A DNA stretch of 8,622 nucleotides. Origin: Desulfobacterales bacterium. GTDB lineage: Bacteria > Desulfobacterota > Desulfobacteria > Desulfobacterales > JAFDCJ01. Below the pieces are notes generated by a model that made no database searches, had not been told where the DNA came from, and saw nothing but the letters and a program-made list of their open reading frames with translations. The translations under genes were made by a program, and so were the position numbers. Location of the stretch: NCBI GenBank assembly GCA_020345785.1, contig CP070771.1, positions 985,331 to 993,952 on the forward strand, read 5' to 3'. This document shows, in pieces, positions 1-5,901 of this stretch. Position 1 is the first letter of the stretch. Every line of letters starts with the position of its first letter.

Positions 1-647
1 CCAATTTTAATGAGTTGGCCGAATACTTCAATGATACCTGAACCTCTCTGATGTTCTTCGGTTCCGTCTCCTCTGGCCAGCAAAAGCCATAGCAGCGCCA
101 CCGCAAATGCCGTTGTGCCGTAGACCACAAAGGTGAAGCGCCAGCTGTGATCAACAAGAGGCATGACCAGACTGTTCGTTAGGGCTAAGGCCGTCAGTCC
201 CCCGACCCAGCTGCCGGTCGTGTAGACGCCCATGGCTGTCCCGCGGCTGCGCCCGCGAAACCATAACGAAATGGTTTTCGGTCCGCCCACGGATATCATC
301 GGCCCGCCGACGCCGAACAGCGCCACGGCAGTCAACATGGTAATAAAGCCGACTGTATAATAGCGCAACGCAGCCGAAAGGCCGATGACGATTGCTCCGG
401 CAAAAATGGATTTGCGGACACCCCAGCGGTCGAGAACTGCACCGGCGACAAGGGCTGCGCCGATATATGTCAGCTGCCATGATCCAAGGATAAAGCCCAT
501 CTGAGAATAAGAGAGGTTAAGATCTCTGAGAATCGGCGTGACAAGCGGAAAAATTGATCGAGATATAATGCCGAAGGCGGCATAAAGCAGCCACAAAAGA
601 ACCAGGATCACCCAGCGATATGGATTTTGATCGGAATCAGGCGGCAT
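1..647 (-). CDS. MFS transporter, N-terminal part (runs off window)
   Basis: The reading frame is open from an ATG at 647 to the window edge and gives 215 residues, about half of a typical 400-430 residue major facilitator. At least six hydrophobic segments are visible, beginning near residues 11, 50, 80, 100, 135 and 170. Between segments 2 and 3 lies the MFS signature loop GAVLDRWGVRK (residues 69-79). Around residues 111-145 is a Gly-rich stretch (GVGGP, then RGRSRGTAMG) of the kind seen in the CynX/NimT and oxalate/formate antiporter branch, so the substrate is probably a small organic anion; that is inference. The protein would lie in the cytoplasmic membrane. I see no clear Shine-Dalgarno upstream of the ATG. 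In-frame GTG and TTG codons exist further upstream but also lack one, so the start is the least certain part. It is separated from the UroD-like gene by 600 nt of repeats, so co-transcription is doubtful. Confidence 0.9.
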   Translation of the reverse strand, partial: MPPDSDQNPYRWVILVLLWLLYAAFGIISRSIFPLVTPILRDLNLSYSQMGFILGSWQLTYIGAALVAGAVLDRWGVRKSIFAGAIVIGLSAALRYYTVGFITMLTAVALFGVGGPMISVGGPKTISLWFRGRSRGTAMGVYTTGSWVGGLTALALTNSLVMPLVDHSWRFTFVVYGTTAFAVALLWLLLARGDGTEEHQRGSGIIEVFGQLIKI

Positions 648-715
648 AGAAACGTGAAAAAAGTTTTTTTGTAAAATGCATGGATCAGTTTTCAGGCAGG
701 CACCAAACAAAAGCA

Positions 716-771
716 CAAATTACAAATAACAAATTCCAAATAAATTACAATCACCAAAATTCAAAATTCCA
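716..771. repeat. A/T-rich heptanucleotide array, CAAATTM family, 8 units
   Basis: Eight consecutive 7-nt units run without a gap. The first four are close copies (caaatta, caaataa, caaattc, caaataa at 716, 723, 730 and 737). The last four are looser (attacaa, tcaccaa, aattcaa, aattcca). The array lies 69 nt upstream of the MFS start codon. Confidence 0.75.
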
Positions 772-937
772 AACAGGACATCATAAGTTTTGGTCAGCGC
801 ATCTGCGAAAGTAGCAGCCCTTTTCTCACGTAGGCAAGAAAGTTGTTAATGTCGGGTGGGAGTGGTTTTTGCTAGCATTACGCTGTTCTTCAAGCGGGGT
901 AACCACGAGTGCAGATGTGTTAGTCCGACCGAGTGAA

Positions 938-961
938 TCGCGGTTACAAACCGCTCCTACG
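938..961 (-). repeat. REP-like hairpin, GTAGGAGCGG family, copy 1
   Basis: On the minus strand this reads GTAGGAGCGGTT, a 3-nt loop, then AACCGCGA. The stem gcggtt (940-945) pairs with aaccgc (949-954). The same head sequence and the same 6-bp stem with 3-nt loop recur at 4754-4777, and a decayed form at 8417-8437. It resembles the short palindromic REP elements known from many Gram-negative genomes. Confidence 0.7.
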
Positions 962-1064
962 CACCACTATTTACGGCTTGGGAATCTCCTCTGTCGACTT
1001 TTTCCGATAAGTGGAATTTTACCCCTGATTTTATAATCTAAGGTGTTTAAAAAAACGAAGTGTT

Positions 1065-1104
1065 CAACTTCCCAACTTCCCAACCTCTCAACCTCTAAAC
1101 TTCT
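1065..1104. repeat. Octanucleotide array, CAACYTCY family, 5 units
   Basis: Five 8-nt units in a row: caacttcc at 1065 and 1073, caacctct at 1081 and 1089, and aaacttct at 1097. This is the only clean 8-nt period in the window. It sits directly before the 7-nt array that starts at 1110. Confidence 0.8.
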
Positions 1105-1109
1105 ACTAT

Positions 1110-1270
1110 CTGTCATCTGCCTTCTGGCGCTTGTTTACTGACACCTGAAACCTGACACCCGAAACCTTTCTTAAATCCTCAGCCCTCCACGCTATGCGCT
1201 TTGCTCCATGCTCTATGCCCTTTCAATCCGCAATCGAACCCCTGAACCTATGAACCCTGAACCTTCGAAC
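1110..1270. repeat. Long register-locked heptanucleotide array, 23 units
   Basis: The whole 161-nt stretch divides into 7-mers without a phase change. Word families change along it: CTGNNNN (1110-1130), CTGAMAC (1138, 1145, 1152, 1159), ATGCNCT (1194, 1208, 1215), AATC-ending units (1222, 1229) and TGAACC (1243, 1250, 1257), then ttcgaac at 1264. All these words fall on the same position modulo 7. The right end overlaps the last codons of the gene ending at 1248. Confidence 0.75.
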
Positions 1271-2309
1271 GGCGGATATCAATGAATTCCCGCCCGTATC
1301 GGCGGCTATACTCAAAAAAATGATCGATGCGGTCCTCGGTTGAATCGAGCGGAATTTCACAGCCGGATGCCAGAATATAACCGCTTTCCGGTGCTGCCGT
1401 TTCAATGCATTGACGGATAGAAGCTTCCATTTCTTCTCGGGTTCCGCTGCTGAAAAGTGTAGTGGGAACATTGCCCATGATGACTATTTTGCGGTCCGCC
1501 AGTTGGATTAATTTTTGCAGCGATGAACCGGCATCGATACTGAGAAGATAGATTCCGGTTTCGAGAATGTCTTCCATGATCGGATCGATTTTACCGCAGA
1601 TGTGCAGCGACAGGTAGCGTTTCTTTGACTGAAAATAGAGACCGAGCTCTCTATGATAGGGCTTGATAAATTCCCGGTAGATGCGGGGTGAAATCAGACT
1701 GCAGGAAGCCGCCGCTTCACCCAGGGAGGGTGAAAATCCGGCTTCAATCAAAGCATCGCCCATTACTCTTACCACCTCGGTGGTGAATCTCATCACTTCG
1801 TGAACGAATAGAGGATCCGTCGCCGTGTCCATCAGAAGGGCTTCGGCACCCCTGAGATGCATGGCGATATTCCATGGGCCGGAGTGCCCCAGTCCCATGG
1901 AGGTCGTCTTACGAATCTGACCGGAAACCCGTTGGCAAACTTCCATGAAGTAAGGCAGTCGTCCATCTTTTTCTGGATCGGGCACCTGCAGCCGGGTCAG
2001 CTTCGCCTTATCACCGAGCAAGGCGCGCTTCGGATGTGAAATACCGTCCTCGGGAAATTCCAGCTCGCAGCCGACGGCTTCCGCTTCAAGGTAAATGTCA
2101 TTGTAGACGATGAGACTGTCGGGCTTGAATCGATCATGAAAAGCCAGATGTGCTTCGGCGCTTTTACGGGCATCGGTCAATATCTCCCTTACGCTATATC
2201 GTGTCAAGCGGGAGCAGTAAGGGCCTATCAGGACAGTCGTCGGGACCCGATCCATATGCTGCCGCTTCAAAGCCGACAGCATGTAATGTTTGCCGGTTGA
2301 TTTTTCCAT
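1248..2309 (-). CDS. Uroporphyrinogen decarboxylase-family protein (MtaA/CmuA-like methyltransferase)
   Basis: The 353-residue protein is of normal length for the URO-D (PF01208) superfamily. It opens with a typical ALKRQHMDRVP segment (residues 13-23). LHICGK contains His236 and Cys238, and ASGCEIP contains Cys317. This His-X-Cys...Cys set is the zinc site of the MtaA/MtbA/CmuA methylcobamide:thiol methyltransferases and is not a feature of true HemE, so I read it as a corrinoid-dependent methyl transfer enzyme in the cytoplasm, not a haem enzyme. No corrinoid-binding protein is encoded in this window. The ATG at 2309 has a GAGG (2324-2327) with a long 14-nt gap; Met10 is an alternative start. 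The last residues (SKVQGS) and the TAG stop are written in the TGAACC repeat words, so the tail is probably not part of the ancestral fold. The next upstream gene, SDR, is 297 nt away. Confidence 0.85.
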   Translation of the reverse strand: MEKSTGKHYMLSALKRQHMDRVPTTVLIGPYCSRLTRYSVREILTDARKSAEAHLAFHDRFKPDSLIVYNDIYLEAEAVGCELEFPEDGISHPKRALLGDKAKLTRLQVPDPEKDGRLPYFMEVCQRVSGQIRKTTSMGLGHSGPWNIAMHLRGAEALLMDTATDPLFVHEVMRFTTEVVRVMGDALIEAGFSPSLGEAAASCSLISPRIYREFIKPYHRELGLYFQSKKRYLSLHICGKIDPIMEDILETGIYLLSIDAGSSLQKLIQLADRKIVIMGNVPTTLFSSGTREEMEASIRQCIETAAPESGYILASGCEIPLDSTEDRIDHFFEYSRRYGREFIDIRRSKVQGS

Positions 2310-2354
2310 CTTCTGTAAACAATCCTCTATCGTTTGCTGTTTTTTTGCTCAAAC

Positions 2355-2442
2355 CTGAAACCTGACACCTAAAACCTCCTATGAAACTTCACCTGAACGG
2401 AACAGCGAACCGCAGAATATCGAACCGCAGAATGTCGAAGGA
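2355..2442. repeat. Heptad array: CTGAMAC words, then GAACCGC-AGAATRT words
   Basis: ctgaaac, ctgacac and ctaaaac occupy 2355-2375. From 2393 the units are ctgaacg, gaacagc, gaaccgc and agaatat, then one octad (2421-2428), agaatgt and cgaagga. A 13-bp direct repeat, cgaaccgcagaat, lies at 2406-2418 and 2421-2433. The orientation of the CTGAMAC words matches the copies at 1138 and 8592. Confidence 0.7.
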
Positions 2443-2490
2443 TGGTTTCGCGGTGCTCAGTCTTTTTTATAAAATAGAAAGAATATCTCC

Positions 2491-2532
2491 ATTCGACATT
2501 CGATATTCGTTATTCGATATTCAATATTCGCT
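2491..2532. repeat. ATTCGAT heptanucleotide array, 6 units
   Basis: Six gapless units occur at 2491, 2498, 2505, 2512, 2519 and 2526: attcgac, attcgat, attcgtt, attcgat, attcaat, attcgct. Parts are inverted copies of the neighbouring array: gaatgtcgaa (2430-2439) pairs perfectly with 2492-2501, and gaatatcgaa (2415-2424) with 2499-2508. Confidence 0.85.
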
Positions 2533-2606
2533 TTTTAAAGTTTCTTTTTTAGGTCAAACGGGCCGCCTTTGGCTGCCAGCGGCTGGGCCGATACCTGTAA
2601 CCTTCA

Positions 2607-3368
2607 CTAATAATTCGCCAACGTCCCGCCGTCCACATAAATCGTTTCGCCCGTGATATAGTCGGAAGCTTCCGAACATAGAAAAAGTGCCGCTCCGACA
2701 ATATCTTCCGGGTTGGCCAGCCGTCCTTTGGGTATTTTGGCAGAAATCATTTTTTCTATTTCCGGATTTTCCCACAGAGCTCGGCTGAATTCGGTTTTGG
2801 TCAGGCCGGGCCCGACGGCATTGACGTTGACATTAAGCGGCGCCCATTCTACGGCCATGCATTTTGTCAGCATATTCAATGCGGCTTTACTGGTGTGATA
2901 TACCGCCATTCCGGCGCCGCCGCGGACGGCACCGACGGTGGAAATATTGATGATCCGACCTCCGCCCTTTTCGGCCATAATTTTGGCGGCTGCCCGGCTC
3001 AACAGAAAAACGGCTTTGCAGTTTACACCGAAAATTTTGTCCCACCCGTCCTCCCGGAGATCCATCAGCGGCCGCATGAAACTCCGGGCGGCGTTGTTGA
3101 TCAATATGTCAATCCGTCCGTAGGCCTTCATGGCGGTTTCCACCAGGGCATTGATCTGTTCATTCAACATGAGATCGGTCGGCTGAGCGACGGCTTCACC
3201 ACCGCCGGCTTTAATCTCTGCCACGACTCCGTCAAGTTCCACCGCAGTGCGTGATGCCAGAACCACTTTTGCCCCGCAGTTTGCCAGTTTCAGTGCGACG
3301 GCGCGGCCGATTCCCCGTCCGCCGCCGGTTATGATCGCCGTTTTCCCGCTGAAGTCATATGTCACCAT
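2607..3368 (-). CDS. Short-chain dehydrogenase/reductase (classical SDR, FabG-like)
   Basis: The protein has 253 residues, the usual length of a classical SDR. The cofactor motif TGGGRGIG is at residues 14-21 and NNAA at 91-94. The catalytic set Asn115, Ser143, Tyr157 and Lys161 (YHTSK) is intact. The C-terminal pattern ending in ITGETIYVDGG (residues 238-248) is typical. It should be an active, soluble NAD(P)H-dependent alcohol/ketone oxidoreductase. The substrate is unknown: a 3-oxoacyl, hydroxyacyl-CoA or alicyclic alcohol are all possible. Arg40 after the second beta strand (ASR) often goes with NADP(H) preference in this family; that is inference. It starts 27 nt after the DUF362 gene region ends and has its own strong ribosome-binding site, so the two are very likely one operon. 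Confidence 0.93.
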   Translation of the reverse strand: MVTYDFSGKTAIITGGGRGIGRAVALKLANCGAKVVLASRTAVELDGVVAEIKAGGGEAVAQPTDLMLNEQINALVETAMKAYGRIDILINNAARSFMRPLMDLREDGWDKIFGVNCKAVFLLSRAAAKIMAEKGGGRIINISTVGAVRGGAGMAVYHTSKAALNMLTKCMAVEWAPLNVNVNAVGPGLTKTEFSRALWENPEIEKMISAKIPKGRLANPEDIVGAALFLCSEASDYITGETIYVDGGTLANY

Positions 3369-3374
3369 TTTTGT

Positions 3375-3382
3375 TCTCCTTT
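3375..3382 (-). promoter_or_regulatory. Ribosome-binding site of the SDR gene
   Basis: On the minus strand AAAGGAGA lies with GGAG 7 nt before the ATG. This supports the chosen start. Confidence 0.8.
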
Positions 3383-3395
3383 ATATTTTTTAAAA

Positions 3396-4718
3396 TTACT
3401 TAATTTTAAAAAATGACTCGTCAAATTCCGGTTTACCCTCATATCGCTTCAGAAATTTACCCGGAACCAGGTCCATATTTTCAAAAATAGCCGGGTCAAC
3501 TTCGATTCCTGCTTTTTTAAGGGCCTTATATACGCTGTCAGGCTTCGGTGGGCATCCTTTAATCGCGATCATTTCTTGGATATCCGGATTGTCTTTGTTC
3601 GCCTGATACATACACTTGCCGAAAAGAATGGTTTTCTTTTTGCCGGGATCGGGAGTCATTACTTTTCCGCTCAGAATTTCCACAACATCCCAGGGCTTGC
3701 CTTTCCATGCTTTGGCGATCGCTGCCAGTATGGTACTCGTCATCCCCGAACAATAGGTGCACAAACTTAGATCGTATTTGCAATAGGATAATCCCTGGAT
3801 ACCCATGTTCGCCATCGGCAGCGGCAACGTCCGGTCATCATTGTATTCGAAATCGTATTCATGGGGCTTTGCTACGGACTCAACGGATTCTCCCGCTATC
3901 TCGATATCGGATAGATCCAACGGTCTTTGCTTTTTGCGGGCGGCATGAACCAGGTGCGGCACCGCCGAGGGTTCGTATCCGAGCAATTTGGCGCCGACCA
4001 TGTCCGCCGCCAGGACATCGGCTGATGCCACGAGCAGATTGCTGCGATGCATGCGGCCGTCGATATTCGGTCCGCGTTCGGCCGTGTAAATTCCGTCTAT
4101 CAGCGTGAACATCGGCGGCATTTTATCCGCCAGTCGGGACACCCAGAAATGCAGGTCTTTTGCAGGATGGGTGTTGTGACATTTCTTGCGTGAAGGGATG
4201 TCGATCATGCCTTTCAGATTTTTGATGCCCAGACTGACCATGGTCATGGAGTGGGTTTTCATCACCGGCAGGTCCACTACAAAAGCGGAATGTAAAATGT
4301 CGGAATTGAATTTTATTTCGACGCCGTCCCCCAGATCTACTTTTTCAAAAGGCCGCTGCCAGATATTGATGTATCTGACCCCGTAACGCTTTTTTAAATT
4401 TCCGTAACCCAGTGTCTCGAAAGCATGCAGCTGGGTCTCCATGTCTTTGGGATCTCTCAGCACGGTGCCCTCACCAATGCTGATATCATCGATTCCCCGT
4501 TCCTTGAGCAAAACCACCATGTCTGCCACAATTCGGGACGTGGTGACAACGCCGTACTTGGGGAAGTTCGTGGCTTTGGTCCAGAAAACAATATTGGGTT
4601 TGATAAACACTTTCGCGCGAGAGGGCAGGTGATTCAGGCCGTGCGAGAGTTCAACTGCTTCGCGGACGGAGTCTAGGGGTTTTTCATACTTGACGATCGA
4701 AACTAATTTTTTTTTCAT
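3396..4718 (-). CDS. DUF362-domain protein with a NuoB-like C-terminal cysteine motif
   Basis: The 440-residue protein has the DUF362 core. Landmarks are IKPN (39-42), the glycine-rich GEGT (82-85), PVMKTHSMTMVSLGIKNLKG (151-170) and LIDGIYTAERGP (206-217). Many DUF362 proteins carry a ferredoxin-type domain. Here the C-terminal third instead has Cys313, Cys320, Cys323 (LCTYCSGM), Cys369 (FGKCM) and Cys389 in KGCPPKPDSVYKAL. The GCPPKP signature and the order of cysteines resemble the cluster-binding module of NuoB and the small subunits of [NiFe] hydrogenases, so it probably binds one Fe-S cluster. No signal peptide or membrane segment is seen. The ATG at 4718 is preceded by AAAGG with a 6-nt gap. 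It is the first gene of a unit with the SDR 27 nt downstream. Its biochemical function is unknown. Confidence 0.85.
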   Translation of the reverse strand: MKKKLVSIVKYEKPLDSVREAVELSHGLNHLPSRAKVFIKPNIVFWTKATNFPKYGVVTTSRIVADMVVLLKERGIDDISIGEGTVLRDPKDMETQLHAFETLGYGNLKKRYGVRYINIWQRPFEKVDLGDGVEIKFNSDILHSAFVVDLPVMKTHSMTMVSLGIKNLKGMIDIPSRKKCHNTHPAKDLHFWVSRLADKMPPMFTLIDGIYTAERGPNIDGRMHRSNLLVASADVLAADMVGAKLLGYEPSAVPHLVHAARKKQRPLDLSDIEIAGESVESVAKPHEYDFEYNDDRTLPLPMANMGIQGLSYCKYDLSLCTYCSGMTSTILAAIAKAWKGKPWDVVEILSGKVMTPDPGKKKTILFGKCMYQANKDNPDIQEMIAIKGCPPKPDSVYKALKKAGIEVDPAIFENMDLVPGKFLKRYEGKPEFDESFFKIK

Positions 4719-4753
4719 GGATGACCTTTACGATAAATGTACGTTAAAAATTT

Positions 4754-4829
4754 TGTGGGAGCGGCTTTTAGCCGCGATTAATCCTTGTCCTAAACCGGAA
4801 GACCATCGAGGCTGGAAGCTGCTCCCACA
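4754..4829 (+). repeat. REP-like hairpin, GTGGGAGCGG family, copy 2, with outer inverted repeat
   Basis: An inner hairpin pairs gcggct (4761-4766) with agccgc (4770-4775) across a 3-nt loop. An outer 9-bp perfect inverted repeat pairs tgtgggagc (4754-4762) with gctcccaca (4821-4829) and extends by several partly wobble pairs. The two foldings are mutually exclusive. It sits in the 5' untranslated region of the DUF362 gene, 36-111 nt upstream of the ATG. Confidence 0.75.
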
Positions 4830-4936
4830 CCATAATCCATCACATACTAAGGCGGCCATAATTATTTAGACATGAAATGCTAACATTTTAAACGTTGTAT
4901 TCACCGCAAAGACGCAGAGAACGCTGAGGAATTATT

Positions 4937-4971
4937 TTTTCATTTGCCGCTGAGATGGCGGCAAATGAAAA
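4937..4971. repeat. Perfect 14-bp stem with 7-nt loop
   Basis: ttttcatttgccgc (4937-4950) pairs without mismatch with gcggcaaatgaaaa (4958-4971) around tgagatg. The minus-strand transcript has A residues after the stem, so it is not a standard intrinsic terminator for the genes here. Confidence 0.85.
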
Positions 4972-5066
4972 TCCGCAACCACTTCGTGGTGGGATTTGTA
5001 TACTGTTCGAACTTTTATGAGCGTCTATTAGCTGATACAATGCTGTTTTGCCCGCAGGGCTGTTGT

Positions 5067-5132
5067 TTTTCACTTTCTGGCCTCCACGCCACGGCATAGC
5101 TTTAGCGACGTCTGGTCAGCAGAAAGTGAAAA
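5067..5132. repeat. 13-bp inverted repeat with 40-nt loop
   Basis: ttttcactttctg (5067-5079) and cagaaagtgaaaa (5120-5132) are exact reverse complements. They lie within the right half of the MITE-like element. Confidence 0.85.
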
Positions 5133-5220
5133 GAAAAATCAATTCTGCGTCCTCTGCGTCTCGAGCGTAGCGGGCGGTGAATCCATGTCTAAAGACTAAT
5201 GAACCTATTAGTATCAGTTG

Positions 5221-5799
5221 CTAAAGCCCCTGCGGTTCTTTCGGAGGACAGTAATGAACCCTGGGCTTTGTGCCGAATTCCGGCTGGAGGCAGAAGGTCT
5301 TGCCGGAACTCAATAATTTTGACACACTGCTCGCGGGATCATTCAAGTCGCCGAAATATATCGCCTGGCCTTCACAGCAAATCACGCAGAAGGGCTCTTG
5401 GCCTTGTTCAATTCGATGAGCGCATAAGTTGCACTTTTCAGCTTTATCTTTTTCATGATTGAATATGATGGCGCCATAAGGACAGGCCTCCAGACATGTC
5501 CGACACCCATCGCATATTTCTTTATCCAGAAACACGATGCCGTTTTCTTTTTTTGAAATCGCTTCCAGCGGGCAAGCCTCCAAGCAGGGCGGCAGTTCGC
5601 AATGATTGCACAAAGCAGGCAAAAATGCCATCCTCAAATTCGGAAATACACCCGCCGGTGTATCCTTGCAGAGTGAATCCTGGGTCGAGACGCGAATGTG
5701 TCCCTGGACCCCGTTGTGTTCAATCCTACAGGCCACCGTGCACGCCTCGCAGCCGATGCACCGTTCCTGGTCGATGATTAAAGCGTATTTTCTTTCCAA
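5221..5799 (-). CDS. 4x[4Fe-4S] ferredoxin-type electron-transfer subunit (DmsB/PsrB-like)
   Basis: The 192-residue protein has sixteen cysteines in the order of DMSO-reductase-type beta subunits. They are C14-x2-C17-x2-C20-x3-C24; C64-x2-C67-x4-C72-x3-C76; C96-x2-C99-x2-C102-x3-C106; and C123-x2-C126-x11-C138-x3-C142. The last motif ends CCEGQA, so the usual proline after the fourth cysteine is glutamate and Cys141 is extra. The tail with GDLNDPASSVSKLL (150-163) and FGTKPRVHY (175-183) is characteristic of the family. There is no Tat or Sec signal, so it is probably cytoplasmic. It should pass electrons between the molybdoenzyme encoded just upstream and an unidentified partner. No membrane anchor (DmsC/NrfD type) is encoded in this window. 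The start codon is TTG at 5799, chosen because a strong GGAGG lies 7 nt before it and the first cysteine follows at residue 14. Confidence 0.93.
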   Translation of the reverse strand: MERKYALIIDQERCIGCEACTVACRIEHNGVQGHIRVSTQDSLCKDTPAGVFPNLRMAFLPALCNHCELPPCLEACPLEAISKKENGIVFLDKEICDGCRTCLEACPYGAIIFNHEKDKAEKCNLCAHRIEQGQEPFCVICCEGQAIYFGDLNDPASSVSKLLSSGKTFCLQPEFGTKPRVHYCPPKEPQGL

Positions 5800-5802
5800 T
5801 GT

Positions 5803-5811
5803 TCACCCTCC
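5803..5811 (-). promoter_or_regulatory. Ribosome-binding site that fixes a TTG start
   Basis: GGAGGGTGA on the minus strand, with GGAGG 7 nt upstream of TTG. The GTG inside this motif is out of frame with the protein, so TTG is the best start. Confidence 0.75.
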
Positions 5812-5820
5812 GGTATAGTA

Positions 5821-5844
5821 AGCGCTGCGCTCTCATGAGGACTG
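5821..5844 (+). repeat. 24-bp exact direct repeat, copy 1
   Basis: An exact match to 8442-8465. It begins agcgctgcgct and ends gaggactg. The first half is a small palindrome (agcgc/gcgct). The two copies flank the molybdoenzyme gene in direct orientation. Confidence 0.85.
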
Positions 5845-5901
5845 GGTCACGAGGACTGAGTGCGATAAGGACTGAGGACTGAGTGCTGAAGACTGAGTTT
5901 A
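5832..5901. repeat. GGACTGA heptanucleotide array, 10 units
   Basis: Ten units lie in one register: ctcatga, ggactgg, gtcacga, ggactga, gtgcgat, aaggact, gaggact, gagtgct, gaagact, gagttta at 5832, 5839 and so on. The array lies in the spacer between the Fe-S and molybdoenzyme genes. Confidence 0.75.

Larger units (their letters stand above)
648..1247. other. Gene-free spacer of 600 nt filled with repeats
   Basis: No convincing gene is seen on either strand. The spacer contains an A/T-rich heptad array (716-771), a REP-like hairpin (938-961), an octad array (1065-1104) and a long heptad array that starts at 1110 and continues into the next gene. The stretches 772-937 and 962-1064 show nothing I can identify. 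Confidence 0.75.
2310..2606. other. Repeat-rich spacer between SDR and UroD-like genes
   Basis: No gene is supported. The spacer contains CTGAMAC heptads followed by a GAACCGC/AGAATRT block (2355-2442) and an ATTCGAT heptad array (2491-2532). The reading frames crossing it are written in repeat words. No terminator with a convincing U-tract is visible after the SDR stop. Confidence 0.7.
4865..5193. mobile_element. Non-coding nested palindromic (MITE-like) element
   Basis: The ends are a 10-bp inverted repeat, tttagacatg (4865-4874) and catgtctaaa (5184-5193). Further in, attcaccgc (4899-4907) matches gcggtgaat (5174-5182) and gacgcagag (4911-4919) matches ctctgcgtc (5152-5160), all in inverted orientation. 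Inside are a perfect 14-bp stem (4937-4950/4958-4971) and a 13-bp inverted repeat (5067-5079/5120-5132). It has no transposase and no supported gene; the 69-codon frame inside is made of repeat sequence. The overall form is that of a short non-autonomous element or a large folded repeat. No clear target-site duplication is seen. It fills the space between the Fe-S gene and DUF362. Confidence 0.6.

Noticed and set aside
151..480. 109-codon minus-strand frame
   Set aside because: It is in another frame of the MFS gene, whose real frame is open to the window edge and encodes clear membrane segments and the MFS loop motif.
1110..1270. CRISPR array
   Set aside because: Units are 7 nt and contiguous, with no spacer/repeat alternation and no cas genes.
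1248..2309. Haem biosynthesis HemE
   Set aside because: The zinc-site residues of MtaA/CmuA are present and no haem genes are nearby, so the methyltransferase branch fits better.
2541..2600. Terminator after the SDR gene
   Set aside because: Some GC-rich self-complementarity, but only short stems with a large loop and no clear U-tract.
2381..2656. 91-codon plus-strand frame across the SDR 3' end
   Set aside because: Composed mostly of the heptad arrays and antisense to the SDR gene.
4937..4971. Intrinsic terminator
   Set aside because: A strong stem, but on the minus strand it is followed by A residues and no U-tract. On the plus strand the run after it is aaaa, and no plus-strand gene precedes it.
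4888..5097. 69-codon minus-strand frame in the 4719-5220 spacer
   Set aside because: It lies wholly inside the palindromic element and its sequence is made of repeat words. No ribosome-binding site or family resemblance.
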